DNA from: JAYPWI01 sp964629575
GTDB taxonomy: Bacteria > Actinomycetota > Acidimicrobiia > Acidimicrobiales > Poriferisodalaceae
NCBI GenBank assembly: GCA_964629575.1
Contig: CAZVUM010000014.1
Span: 1-64,000, forward strand
Direction of reading: 5' to 3'
Length of the DNA: 64,000 nucleotides
The position numbers and the translations under genes were made by a program. The notes under the pieces are model-generated. The model was not told where the DNA came from, ran no database searches, and was given only the letters and a program-made list of their open reading frames with translations. Below, one piece after another: positions 17,122 through 25,392 of this stretch (its first letter is position 1; the number at the start of each line of letters is the position of its first letter).

Positions 17122-17613
17122 GTGCCGAACGACCCCTCGCGCGAGATCGTGCTGGCCACCGATTCAGGTGACGAGCAGACCCTCGACCAATGGCTCACCA
17201 CGTTCAACATGTTGGCCGTGGTGATCGATCCCTACACCCACGAGAGTGGGTGGATCCTTCCCACAGCGGACCGACTGTTCGCCCACTACGAGGAAGCCGA
17301 CATCCGTTGCGTGTACGTCGTCGCTGCTGACGGCGACGGCGCGCGCCAATACCTCGGCAAGTTCGCGCCGACTCGCTTGGTGCTCGTCGACCCCGATCGG
17401 GAGCTCATCGGCTCGATCGGACTCGAGCGGCTGCCGGCGGTGGTGCACATCGGCCAGGACGGCACCCTGCTGGGCTCAGCTGAGGGGTGGGATCCCGAAG
17501 AGTGGCGCGAGGTGGTCGAGGGGGTCGAAGACGCCATGGACTGGCGATCGCGTCCGCTCATCCCCACATCCAAGGATCCGGGGCGCTTCGAGGGCACCCC
17601 CGCTCTGGGCTGA
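17122..17613 (+). CDS. thioredoxin-fold-like hypothetical protein
   Basis: A 163-residue soluble protein from GTG 17122. It has an alternating pattern compatible with a thioredoxin/AhpC-like fold: LAVVIDPYTHESGW, then IRCVYVVAADGDGA, PTRLVLVDPDRELIGSIGL and LPAVVHIGQDGTLLGSAEGWDP near residue 117. The LPAVVHIGQDG segment resembles the cis-Pro strand followed by a beta-hairpin in thioredoxins. There is no CxxC, so no thiol-disulfide activity is expected from this sequence alone. It is preceded by a leaderless -10 box and is divergent from the eIF2B-like gene. Confidence 0.55.
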   Translation: MPNDPSREIVLATDSGDEQTLDQWLTTFNMLAVVIDPYTHESGWILPTADRLFAHYEEADIRCVYVVAADGDGARQYLGKFAPTRLVLVDPDRELIGSIGLERLPAVVHIGQDGTLLGSAEGWDPEEWREVVEGVEDAMDWRSRPLIPTSKDPGRFEGTPALG

Positions 17614-17622
17614 CCCTCCGGG

Positions 17623-18498
17623 TCAGGAGGCGGGGATCGCTGCGGCGTACCGCACGGGCTCGTCGAGCCACACTGTTCCCGACGCCCGCGACCGTGGTGA
17701 GAACACGACGATGCGCGGCTCACCCACCCATCCGTAGATCACTCCGTCGCCTTCTGTCGCCCAGCGCAGTAGCGCGGGCGCGCCGTCGACCTCATTGCTG
17801 AAGGGCACCGTGGAGGCCCTCTCGGCCGTGGCGATCTCGAGGCGGGCGGTTGTTCCTTCCTCAGCGACCCACGCCGCCACCATGTCACCCAGGGCTGAGA
17901 CGGCGGGCGGAGGGGCGTCGGGGACCATCGGCGCGTCGAACGTCGCGCTCCAGGAGCCACCGGCGGTCGGGCTCACAAGCACCCGGTCACAAGGATGGTC
18001 ACAGAGCAGCGTCACAGCCCCCGACGGACGATCCGGGGGAGGCGGCTCGAGAGCGAGCTCTTCGATGCGGCCCCGGGCATCGATGCGATGAGCCCCCGCC
18101 GAGGTCCTCGCAATGACCACAGATCGGTCTTCCGAATCGAACGACTCGACCACCTCCCCGAGCGGATGGTCGGCGAGGACGCCGACGAGATCGCCGTCGA
18201 GATCGATCACCACCAGCTTCGAGTCCGTGAGGACCACGACGACCGCGCCGGTCATGAAACCGATTGCACCGAACGTCTCGCTGTCGAGCTCCAGCGCCCG
18301 ATCGAGGCGCCGCAGGCCCACTGCGGCGGGATCGATCGTCGTGGTCGGCGCAGCCGTCACCTGGACCTCCACAGGGAGCTCCGCGCTGTACGTGGACAGC
18401 ACCGCCGGAACGGCGAGCACGATGAGCGTGGCGCCGGCCGCGACCGCGAGGGCCGAACGTCGTCGACCAGCTTCCATCGCCTCGGGCGACTGCGCCAT
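17623..18498 (-). CDS. membrane-anchored hypothetical protein with propeller-like ectodomain
   Basis: Protein of about 291 residues from ATG 18498 (MAQSPEAMEAG). One N-terminal transmembrane helix reads ALAVAAGATLIVLAVPAVLST. After a TAAPTTTIDP linker, a beta-rich exported domain repeats strand pairs such as TGAVVVVLTDSKLVVIDLDG, which suggests a WD40/YVTN-like propeller. Two cysteines (LLCDHPCDRV) could pair. No catalytic motif is seen and no family was recognised. An upstream in-frame ATG at 18597 would overlap the GGDEF-EAL gene and is rejected. It lies 26 bp downstream of that gene on the same strand, so they may be co-transcribed. Confidence 0.55.
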   Translation of the reverse strand: MAQSPEAMEAGRRRSALAVAAGATLIVLAVPAVLSTYSAELPVEVQVTAAPTTTIDPAAVGLRRLDRALELDSETFGAIGFMTGAVVVVLTDSKLVVIDLDGDLVGVLADHPLGEVVESFDSEDRSVVIARTSAGAHRIDARGRIEELALEPPPPDRPSGAVTLLCDHPCDRVLVSPTAGGSWSATFDAPMVPDAPPPAVSALGDMVAAWVAEEGTTARLEIATAERASTVPFSNEVDGAPALLRWATEGDGVIYGWVGEPRIVVFSPRSRASGTVWLDEPVRYAAAIPAS

Positions 18499-18524
18499 CA
18501 CCCGAGTCTGCCGCACCGACGACC

Positions 18525-20771
18525 TCAGGTCGGTCGCAGCGGTAGCTCGGCCACGGGAGCCGGGGACGCGATGTGGTAGCCCTGCGCCCACGGACACCCA
18601 AGCTCCGCCAGAACGCGCTGTTGGTCCTGAGTCTCCACACCCTCCGCGATCACGGTCAGATCCAGAGCGTGGGCCATCGACACGATCGCCTGCACAGCGG
18701 CCCGGTCGTCGTCATCGGCCACCACACCGTGCACGAGTGTCTGATGGATCTTGATGGTGTCGATCGGGCAGCGCCTGAGCCGATCGAGCGATGAGTGTCC
18801 GGTACCGAAGTCGTCGATCGCGAGGCCGACACCGAGGTCGTGCAGCTCGTCGAGCGTCGCGAGAACCGTGCCGGGCTCGCCGCTCAGAGCTGCCTCGCTC
18901 ACCTCGAGCACGACCGAGGCCGGCGTTGCCTCGTGGGTGGTCAGCACCTCGTCGACCCGGGCGGCGAAGCCAGCTGTGGCGAGCGACCCAGGGGTGAGGT
19001 TGACGGCCGCAAACGGAACCGGCTCGCCGCGGTCGCACCTCGACGGGGCGAGCTCGGAGAGGGCTGTCGCGAGTACCCACAGATCGACGTCTGCGGCCAA
19101 CCCCGCCGAGGTCGCGATGTCGATCAGCTCCTGGGGGCGCACGTCGCCACGGCTGGGGTGGTGCCAGCGAACGTATGCCTCATATCCCACGAGCCCTCCG
19201 TCGTCGAGAGCGATGACAGGCTGGTAGTACAGCTCGAGCTCACGGCGATCGATGGCCTTGGTGATCTCGGCGGCTCGCTCGGCGCGACCCTGCTCCTCTT
19301 CGTCGGCGGTCAGCTCGTAGACCACGTGGCGCGCCTTGCCCGATGCCTTCGCCTGGTACATCGCCTGGTCGGCGCGGCGCAGGAGATCGTCTGGCGCAGC
19401 GCTTCCGCCCGCGCCGACGGCGATGCCGATGCTCGAAGTCGTCGACACGGGGGTCCCACCCAGCTGAAACGGCTGCTCGAACGCGGTCTTGAGTCGTTCG
19501 GCCACAGCAACAGCGTCGGTCGGGTCGCGGAGATCCGAGCAGAGGACCACGAATTCATCGCCACCGAACCGCGCAACGGTGTCACTCGGGCGTACCGAGG
19601 AGCGAAAGCGGTCCGCGACGAGCATGAGCAGATCGTCGCCGGCGCTGTGGCCGAGCTCATCGTTGACCGCTTTGAAGCCGTCGAGATCACAGAACAGCAG
19701 CCCTACCGCTGCCCCAGACCGCGAGGAGCGAAGGAGCGCGTCGCCCAGGCGATCGATCAGCTTCGCCCGATTGGCGAGGCCGGTCAGCGGGTCGTGGAGG
19801 GCCTGCTGCACCAGGAGCGTCTCCATCTCGCGTCGACGCGAGATGTCGGTGACGAGGCTGTCGGCCATCCGATCGAACGACGCAGCCGCCTTCGCGAGCT
19901 CGTCGTCTCCATGGATCCCGGTGCGCTGGTCGAGCCGACCCTCTCCGATCGCCTCAGCGGTCGCGGCGAGTCGACGGAGGCGACCAGACAGCGAACGACC
20001 GAGGTGAGCGACAACCACTACGAGGACACAGGCCAGCGCGATCAGCGCAAGGACGGTGGCCACCATCACCCCGCGCGCTCCAGACGACGCCGTCGGCACG
20101 GTGACCTCGATGGTCCACGGCGTGCCGTTCACGTCGAGGGAGCTCGTCTCCGAGTCCCCTCCCGCGGTCGATACCCCGGCCAGGATCTGATCCCCCGAAG
20201 TCAACCGGAGATCGAGCCCGCTCAGGCGCAGCGGTTCGGTCAGCACCGTGGCGTCGACCAGGGCCACCACGGCTGCATCACCATCCGAACCGACGAGCGG
20301 CTGCGCGATCTGGAACACGGATGTCCGGTCGTCCCATCGTCCTGCCACGGCCTGACCCGCGAGCGCCTCGCCGACCAGGCCTGGATCGGAGCGGTCGGCC
20401 GCGTCCCGCTCGGTCGTCACCACCACGCCGTCGGTCGAGTGAACAGTGAGCGCCTCGATCGGGCCCCACCAGAGCTCGGCCTGAGCGAGCGCCTCCCCGG
20501 CGGCTTGCCGCTGCGCGTCATCTCCCCCGCGGGCGACCCCGATGGCAGGAAGAATCAGGTCGGGCCATTCTGCGATACCCGCGAGTTCCGCGTGGGCGAG
20601 CGCGAGCCGCTGTTCGACGATTCCGCCGGCAAGGCGTGCCGTGCGTTCTGCCTCGGCCGCCGCATCGTCCCGGGCGGCGTCGCGTGCGATCGCTGACGCG
20701 GCAAGTCCCAGCGCGATGAGGGGCACGAGCGCGAACGCCAGCGCGAAGAGGAGGGAACGCCGAACAGTCAT
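18525..20771 (-). CDS. membrane sensor-HAMP-GGDEF-EAL protein
   Basis: A 748-residue protein. TM1 lies at about 5-27, a Cache-like extracellular sensor at 28-243 and TM2 at 244-266. HAMP follows (AATAEAIGEGRLDQRTG), then GGDEF with RFGGDEFVVLC near residue 402, an intact diguanylate cyclase motif. The EAL domain is divergent: YEAYVRW in place of EAL and IKIHQTLV where IKID is usual, though the DDFGTGHSSL loop and AEGVE are kept. It is probably a cyclase with a weak or regulatory EAL domain that reads an extracytoplasmic signal. It is the only one of the three GGDEF-EAL proteins here with a clear periplasmic-type sensor. Confidence 0.9.
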   Translation of the reverse strand: MTVRRSLLFALAFALVPLIALGLAASAIARDAARDDAAAEAERTARLAGGIVEQRLALAHAELAGIAEWPDLILPAIGVARGGDDAQRQAAGEALAQAELWWGPIEALTVHSTDGVVVTTERDAADRSDPGLVGEALAGQAVAGRWDDRTSVFQIAQPLVGSDGDAAVVALVDATVLTEPLRLSGLDLRLTSGDQILAGVSTAGGDSETSSLDVNGTPWTIEVTVPTASSGARGVMVATVLALIALACVLVVVVAHLGRSLSGRLRRLAATAEAIGEGRLDQRTGIHGDDELAKAAASFDRMADSLVTDISRRREMETLLVQQALHDPLTGLANRAKLIDRLGDALLRSSRSGAAVGLLFCDLDGFKAVNDELGHSAGDDLLMLVADRFRSSVRPSDTVARFGGDEFVVLCSDLRDPTDAVAVAERLKTAFEQPFQLGGTPVSTTSSIGIAVGAGGSAAPDDLLRRADQAMYQAKASGKARHVVYELTADEEEQGRAERAAEITKAIDRRELELYYQPVIALDDGGLVGYEAYVRWHHPSRGDVRPQELIDIATSAGLAADVDLWVLATALSELAPSRCDRGEPVPFAAVNLTPGSLATAGFAARVDEVLTTHEATPASVVLEVSEAALSGEPGTVLATLDELHDLGVGLAIDDFGTGHSSLDRLRRCPIDTIKIHQTLVHGVVADDDDRAAVQAIVSMAHALDLTVIAEGVETQDQQRVLAELGCPWAQGYHIASPAPVAELPLRPT

Positions 20772-20836
20772 CCTGAGCTGCGGCAGACTGGCCCCGGTGC
20801 CACTCTGCGTGAATTGTCAGCCTACAAGGGTGGTGG

Positions 20837-21613
20837 TCACCGAGCCGTCCAGCCCCCATCGACCGTGAGGTGGGTGCCGGTGACATAGGAGCTGGCGTCC
20901 GAAGCGAGGAACAGGACGGCGCCGTCCAGCTCGTGGAGTGCTCCGCCGCGGCGCATCGCCGTGTTGCGGTTGATCCAGTTGGTCATCGAGTCGTCGTCGA
21001 ACATGACCTGGGTCAGCTCGGTCTCGAAGTAGCCCGGGCACAAGGCATTGACCCTCACGCCACGCTTGGCCCACTGCACGCCCAGGTCGCGTGAGAGGTT
21101 CACCAGGCCGGCCTTGCTCGCCGCGTACGCAGGCTGGAGGTTGGGTGCCGAGGCGACCAGGCCGTGGACCGAGGCGATGTTGATGATGCTGCCATTGCCG
21201 CGCTCGAACATGTCCCGCGCTGCGAGGCCACTGAGCAGGAAGCAGGCGTTGAGGTTGACGTCCACGACATGACGGAAGAGACCGACGTCGGCCTCCTCGG
21301 CGGGATGCACTGCGTCGCTGATGCCCGCGTTGTTCACGAGGACGTCGATCCGGCCGTAGTGCTCGACGGTTCGGTCGATCAGTGCGGCGCACTGCTCGTC
21401 GTCGGCGACGTCGCACTGAATAGCCAGTGCATCAGGCAGCTCGCTCACCAGCGCTTCCAACCGCTCCTTGCGTCGGGCCGCAGCGACCACCTTGGCGCCC
21501 GCGGCGGAGAAGACATGGGCGAACCTCTCGCCGATGCCGCTGGAGGCGCCGGTGATCACACAGACCCGGTCGTCGAGGCGGAAGGGAGTGACGATGTCGA
21601 TCGGCTCGGCCAT
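20837..21613 (-). CDS. SDR family NAD(P)-dependent oxidoreductase
   Basis: Classical short-chain dehydrogenase of 258 residues from ATG 21613 (MAEPIDIVTPF). It has the cofactor motif TGASSGIG, VLVNNAGIS, the catalytic Ser in IINIASVHG and the YAASK pair (Tyr and Lys at YAASKAG). The tail FLASDASSYVTGTHLTVDGG is typical of FabG-like classical SDRs. The substrate is unknown. An upstream ATG at 21649 adds twelve residues but lacks family similarity. It is divergent from the LLM-class oxidoreductase at 21679, with 65 bp between the starts. Confidence 0.87.
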   Translation of the reverse strand: MAEPIDIVTPFRLDDRVCVITGASSGIGERFAHVFSAAGAKVVAAARRKERLEALVSELPDALAIQCDVADDEQCAALIDRTVEHYGRIDVLVNNAGISDAVHPAEEADVGLFRHVVDVNLNACFLLSGLAARDMFERGNGSIINIASVHGLVASAPNLQPAYAASKAGLVNLSRDLGVQWAKRGVRVNALCPGYFETELTQVMFDDDSMTNWINRNTAMRRGGALHELDGAVLFLASDASSYVTGTHLTVDGGWTAR

Positions 21614-21666
21614 TCGGCGGACGGTAATCCACACGTGCCGACCCGGCACGTCCTGCGCCGGTCCTT

Positions 21667-21672
21667 TAGCCT
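21667..21672 (+). promoter_or_regulatory. candidate -10 box, leaderless LLM oxidoreductase
   Basis: TAGCCT lies 6 nt before the ATG at 21679 and no Shine-Dalgarno lies between, as in a leaderless transcript. Confidence 0.5.
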
Positions 21673-21678
21673 GATCGC

Positions 21679-22575
21679 ATGAAGATTCGCGTCGGCTTCG
21701 GTCTCGGAACCCGTTCGTTCACCAACGATCACCACACGTTCGACCCATTCGTCGACGCTCTCGAGGAGCTCAACTTCGACTCCTTGTGGTTGAGCGAACG
21801 CCTCGGCGGGGAGTGTCCCGACCCCATCGTCGGGCTCGCATACGCGGCCGGCCGCACGACCCGGATGAAGTTCGGCTTCTCCGTGCTCGTGCTTCCGGGC
21901 CGCAACCTGTCGGTTCTGGCCAAGGAGCTCGCCAGCCTCGATCGCTTGTCGGATGGCCGACTCCTCCCCGCCTTCGGGCTCGGGGTAGCCGATGTCCATG
22001 AGCAGGCGGCCTTCGGGGTCGAGCGCAAGCAGCGAGCGAAGATCTTCAACGAAGCGCTCCCCCTCCTCAAGCAGATGTGGGAGGACGGGCCACTCACTCA
22101 CCACGGCGAGTTCTACGACTACGAGGAGATCGACATTCTCCCGAAGCCGAGCCAAAAGCCGATGGACGTCTGGCTCGGCGGCGCTGCCGATGTGGAGCTT
22201 CGCCGCTGCGGTCGGTTCGGCGACGGCTGGCTGCCCTCGTTCTGCACGCCAGACATGGCAGCGGCCGGCTGGAAGATCGTCAACGAGAGCGCGGACGAAC
22301 ACGAGCGCTTCATGGATCCTGAGCACTTCGGGGTCCTCGTCCCCTATACCCACGGCGACCTCACCCCGGGCTACAAGCAGATCCTCGAGCGCCGTGCCCC
22401 CGATGTCGACCCCTCGGAGATCATCCCGACAGGCTGGCAGGGGCTGCGGGATCAGCTCGAGCGCTTCGTCGAGGTCGGGGCATCCAAGTTCGTTCCGATC
22501 CTCGTCGGCGAACCCGACGACTGGTTCGCAGAGCTCGAGGGCGTCGCCGAGACCGTCCTCACGATCCAGAACTGA
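21679..22575 (+). CDS. LLM class flavin-dependent oxidoreductase (probably F420-dependent)
   Basis: Luciferase-like TIM-barrel protein of 298 residues. Family marks include the opening MKIRVGFGLGTRSF, FDSLWLSERLGG, KFGFSVLVLPGRNLSVLAKELASLDRLSDGR (quoted here in parts: LPGRNLSVLAKELA and LDRLSDGRLLPAFGLG) and PKPSQKPMDVWLGGAA. Actinobacterial relatives use F420 or FMN to oxidise or reduce alcohols, ketones or xenobiotics. The substrate cannot be named. The gene is leaderless by its upstream -10 box. Its last 17 bp overlap the 3' end of a convergent TetR gene. Confidence 0.85.
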   Translation: MKIRVGFGLGTRSFTNDHHTFDPFVDALEELNFDSLWLSERLGGECPDPIVGLAYAAGRTTRMKFGFSVLVLPGRNLSVLAKELASLDRLSDGRLLPAFGLGVADVHEQAAFGVERKQRAKIFNEALPLLKQMWEDGPLTHHGEFYDYEEIDILPKPSQKPMDVWLGGAADVELRRCGRFGDGWLPSFCTPDMAAAGWKIVNESADEHERFMDPEHFGVLVPYTHGDLTPGYKQILERRAPDVDPSEIIPTGWQGLRDQLERFVEVGASKFVPILVGEPDDWFAELEGVAETVLTIQN

Positions 22576-23137
22576 CGAGCGCCTGTACCGCTGCACCGAG
22601 GCGCCCGACGAACTCCTCGTCGTCATCGCCCCCGTGATCGAGCCAGTCCAAGACGCCCTCCCACACCAGGGTCACCGCGACCTCGATGACCCATCTGACC
22701 TCGGTGCCATCGCCGCGAATTCCGGCGCTGACCAAGGGCGTGAGGTCGTTGACGACCCGGGAGCGGAGCTCGGCTGCGTACGCCGCGAACGCGGCCTCCC
22801 GACTGGCACGACGCACGAGCAGCCGAACCCCGTCGGGCTTCTGCCGCGCAACTGCGAGCACGGCCCGAATCGCGCCGTGCTCTTCTCCGGCGGTCACGCG
22901 AGCGTCGAACTCGGAGCCCATCGTCGCCAGAACGTCCTCGAGGATCGCGCGATAGAGCTCGACCTTGCCCTCGGTGTGCCGGTACAGGAGCACTTTGCTC
23001 ACCCCGGCACGGGAGGCGATCTCCTCCATCGACGTCTCGGTGTATCCGCCATGGGCAAACGCTGCGGCAGCAGCTGCGAGAATCGACTCGCGCCGCTCCT
23101 GCCGGCTCAGCCTGGGGCGCACGTCGGGTCCCGACAT
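22559..23137 (-). CDS. TetR family transcriptional regulator
   Basis: A 192-residue TetR repressor. The N-terminal helix-turn-helix reads RRESILAAAAAAFAHGGYTE, then SMEEIASRAGVSKVLLYRHTEGK, the usual TetR signature at residues 15-60. The C-terminal ligand domain has no recognised ligand. Its 5' end is 23 bp from a scaffold gap, so its promoter and any operator are unknown. Its targets may include the exporter that begins on the other side of the gap, but this is inference. Confidence 0.88.
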   Translation of the reverse strand: MSGPDVRPRLSRQERRESILAAAAAAFAHGGYTETSMEEIASRAGVSKVLLYRHTEGKVELYRAILEDVLATMGSEFDARVTAGEEHGAIRAVLAVARQKPDGVRLLVRRASREAAFAAYAAELRSRVVNDLTPLVSAGIRGDGTEVRWVIEVAVTLVWEGVLDWLDHGGDDDEEFVGRLGAAVQALVSSGS

Positions 23138-23160
23138 CGTGGCGTGAGCCTAGCTGCGGC

Positions 23161-23260
23161 NNNNNNNNNNNNNNNNNNNNNNNNNNNNNNNNNNNNNNNN
23201 NNNNNNNNNNNNNNNNNNNNNNNNNNNNNNNNNNNNNNNNNNNNNNNNNNNNNNNNNNNN
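23161..23260. other. assembly gap (100 N) flanked by the same 8-mer
   Basis: The bases GCTGCGGC sit directly before the gap (23153-23160) and directly after it (23261-23268). The two contigs may therefore simply overlap, with no sequence missing. The joined region would be a short divergent promoter between the TetR and EamA genes. Confidence 0.9.
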
Positions 23261-23271
23261 GCTGCGGCGTC

Positions 23272-24114
23272 ATGACGGCTTCTCGACCGATCTCACAGCA
23301 CCCCGAACCGTTCTTCGTCATCGGGGCGATCTCCCAGTACATGGGCGCCGCGGTCGCGGTTGGACTCTTCGACGATCTGGATCCCGCCACCGTTGCCCTG
23401 GTTCGCGTCGCGGCCGCGGCCGGGATCATCGTGGTCATCCGTCGCTCCTGGCGACGGTCGTGGACTCGCGAGGAGCTCGCCTGGACCGCGGCGTTCGGCG
23501 TCGCACTGGCGTCGATGAACCTTTCGATCTACTTCGCGATCGACGAGCTCCCACTCGGCAACGCCGTCGCCATCGAGTTCACCGGACCGATCGCTGTCGC
23601 TGCGCTCGGCTCGCGAACCGTGCGCTCCCTGGGCGCTCTCCTCCTGGCCGCGCTCGGGGTGGTGGTACTCGCTGGCGTCGAGGCGGACGGAACGCTGCGC
23701 GGGGTGCTCTTCGCTCTCCTCGCGGGGGCATTCTGGGCCGGCTACATCGTGCTCGGCCACCGGGTGGCACAGCGCGGGATGGCCGTTGATGGTCTGGGGG
23801 TGGGGATGCTGATCGGAGCGCTCGCCATCGCACCGCTCGGGGCAGACGGGCTCGGCCCCGCGATCGAGCAGCCGACCCTCCTTCTCATCGCGGTCACCAC
23901 CGGCCTGCTGTCCAACGTGATCCCGTACGGGATCGACCAGGTGGTGATGCGACACATCACGCGCGCCCGCTTCGCGTTTCTGCAAGCGCTGTTGCCTGTC
24001 ACGGCGACAGTCGTCGGTTTGATCTCCCTGTCGCAGGTGCCGTCCCTGAGGGAGTCGGTCGGCATCGGCCTGGTGATCGTCGCGATCTTGGCGCGCGGCT
24101 CCGTCGACCGTTGA
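23272..24114 (+). CDS. EamA/RhtA-type drug/metabolite transporter
   Basis: A 280-residue protein with ten predicted transmembrane helices in two EamA repeats, the length and layout of RhtA-like exporters of amino acids or other metabolites. Typical segments are MNLSIYFAIDELPLGNAVAIEF, quoted as YFAIDELPLGNAVAIEF, near residue 87, GPIAVAALGSR and the second repeat's SNVIPYGIDQVVMRHI. The last helix pair ends near LIVAILARGSVDR. The likely job is efflux of a small molecule; it is probably controlled by the divergent TetR across the gap. No substrate is visible. Confidence 0.85.
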   Translation: MTASRPISQHPEPFFVIGAISQYMGAAVAVGLFDDLDPATVALVRVAAAAGIIVVIRRSWRRSWTREELAWTAAFGVALASMNLSIYFAIDELPLGNAVAIEFTGPIAVAALGSRTVRSLGALLLAALGVVVLAGVEADGTLRGVLFALLAGAFWAGYIVLGHRVAQRGMAVDGLGVGMLIGALAIAPLGADGLGPAIEQPTLLLIAVTTGLLSNVIPYGIDQVVMRHITRARFAFLQALLPVTATVVGLISLSQVPSLRESVGIGLVIVAILARGSVDR

Positions 24115-24117
24115 CCA

Positions 24118-24234
24118 AGGAGCCGCGCGAGGCGGAAGGAGCGCCAGCGACGACCGGATCGGAGGCGTGGCCCGAGCGGTCAGCGCTTGTCGCTGCGACG
24201 CGCAGTGCCGGAGGCGACAAGAGCGGAATGCAGC
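24118..24234. repeat. dispersed intergenic repeat, copy B
   Basis: Second copy of the element at 4948-5043, beginning AGGAGCCGCGCGAGG and ending GGCGACAAGAGCGG. It has a 20-bp extra stretch in which CTTGTCGC (24186-24193) pairs perfectly with GCGACAAG (24214-24221). It follows the EamA stop by 3 bp and could act as a transcription terminator. Confidence 0.75.
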
Positions 24235-24291
24235 CACGTGGGAACCACAGACTTCCCTACCTACCGACGTCATAGGCGGCAGACTCTGCGC

Positions 24292-24768
24292 ATGGGCCTC
24301 GAGTACGAACCGATGGAGCACATGGAGAAGCTCGAGTGGATGCTCGAGACGCACGGCTGGGGAGTGGAGCCGGTCCAACCGGTCGAGGGCGCCGAGCCGC
24401 GTCCCGCCTATTCGTACACCTTCGGACTCGAGGCGCTGTGCGGGCAGCCCGAACTCGTGCTCTTCGGCCTCGCGCCCGCCGCCGCCCGGGGCCTACTCGA
24501 CCTGATCGTCGGTCATCTGCGCGCGGACGGCGAACTGCCGGTGGGTCAGCTGTTCAACGGCCTGCTCGACAACGAGCTGATCTCCGCGCTCCTCGATGTC
24601 GACCGTGACGAACACGGGCACCTGTTCCCCACGTTGCCCAAGATCTACGGCGATCAGCAGTGGCGGGTACGGCAGTTCGTGTGGCCCGATCGAAGTGGGG
24701 CACTGCCGTGGGACGCTGGGTGGCCCGAGAAGCTCCGGCTGGCCCAACCGGTGGTGGGCCATTGGTGA
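24292..24768 (+). CDS. DUF4262 family protein
   Basis: A 158-residue soluble protein. The pattern YSYTFGLEALCGQPELVLFGL (quoted as YTFGLEAL and PELVLFGLAP) and the C-terminal QQWRVRQFVWPDRSGALPWD match DUF4262 proteins, which have no established function. ATG 24292 is chosen because the region upstream is the dispersed repeat; the longer ATG at 24187 would translate it. The gene ends 4 bp before the convergent Fe-SOD gene. Confidence 0.72.
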   Translation: MGLEYEPMEHMEKLEWMLETHGWGVEPVQPVEGAEPRPAYSYTFGLEALCGQPELVLFGLAPAAARGLLDLIVGHLRADGELPVGQLFNGLLDNELISALLDVDRDEHGHLFPTLPKIYGDQQWRVRQFVWPDRSGALPWDAGWPEKLRLAQPVVGHW

Positions 24769-24772
24769 GCGG

Positions 24773-25354
24773 TCAGCCGTCGAGCAACGCAGCCACGTGG
24801 TCCCAGTTGACCAGATGGTCCATGAAGGTGTTGACGTAGTCCGGGCGGCGGTTGCGGTAGTCGATGTAGTAGGCGTGCTCCCACACGTCGATGGTGAGCA
24901 GCGCCTTGGCCGAGTGGACGAGCGGGAGGTCGGCGTTGGCGGTCTGCATGATCGACAGACCGCTGCCGTCATCGATGAGCCACGCCCAGCCTGACCCGAA
25001 TTGACTCATCGCAGCGGTGGTGAACTGGCTCCGAAACTCTGCGTAGCTGCCGAACGCCTGACCGATCGCATCGGCCACAGCGCCCGTCGGTTCGCCACCG
25101 CCTGACGGGGACATCGAGTTCCAGTAAAAGGTGTGGTTCCAGATCTGGGCCGCGTTGTTGAACATGCCGCCGCTGGCTGAACCGACGACGGTCTCCAGGT
25201 CGGCCGTCGCCAGTTCGGTTCCCTCGAGCATGCCGTTGAGGTTCGAGACGTAGCCGGCGTGATGCTTGCCGTAGTGGAATTCGAGCGTCTCGGCGCTGAT
25301 GTGGGGCGCGAGCGCGTCGAGGTCGTACGGGAGAGGGGGAAGCTCGATCGCCAT
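24773..25354 (-). CDS. sodB: iron superoxide dismutase
   Basis: A 193-residue Fe/Mn superoxide dismutase that dismutes superoxide to H2O2 and O2 in the cytoplasm. Metal ligands are visible in FHYGKHHAGYV, WNHTFYWNSM and TIDVWEHAYY (Asp and His). The Gln in FNNAAQIWNHTFYW is at the position typical of the iron form, and SQFGSGW lacks the Gln of manganese forms. The start is ATG 25354 (MAIELPPLPYD), with Shine-Dalgarno GAGGA about 8 nt before it; longer in-frame starts read into the rhomboid gene. It lies 38 bp downstream of the rhomboid gene on the same strand. Confidence 0.93.
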   Translation of the reverse strand: MAIELPPLPYDLDALAPHISAETLEFHYGKHHAGYVSNLNGMLEGTELATADLETVVGSASGGMFNNAAQIWNHTFYWNSMSPSGGGEPTGAVADAIGQAFGSYAEFRSQFTTAAMSQFGSGWAWLIDDGSGLSIMQTANADLPLVHSAKALLTIDVWEHAYYIDYRNRRPDYVNTFMDHLVNWDHVAALLDG

Positions 25355-25392
25355 CGTGGATCCTCGTGGAAACGGGAACGGGGCCTTCTTTT

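Noticed and set aside
24187..24291. Longer start for the DUF4262 gene
   Set aside because: It would translate the dispersed repeat; the ATG at 24292 begins the conserved part.
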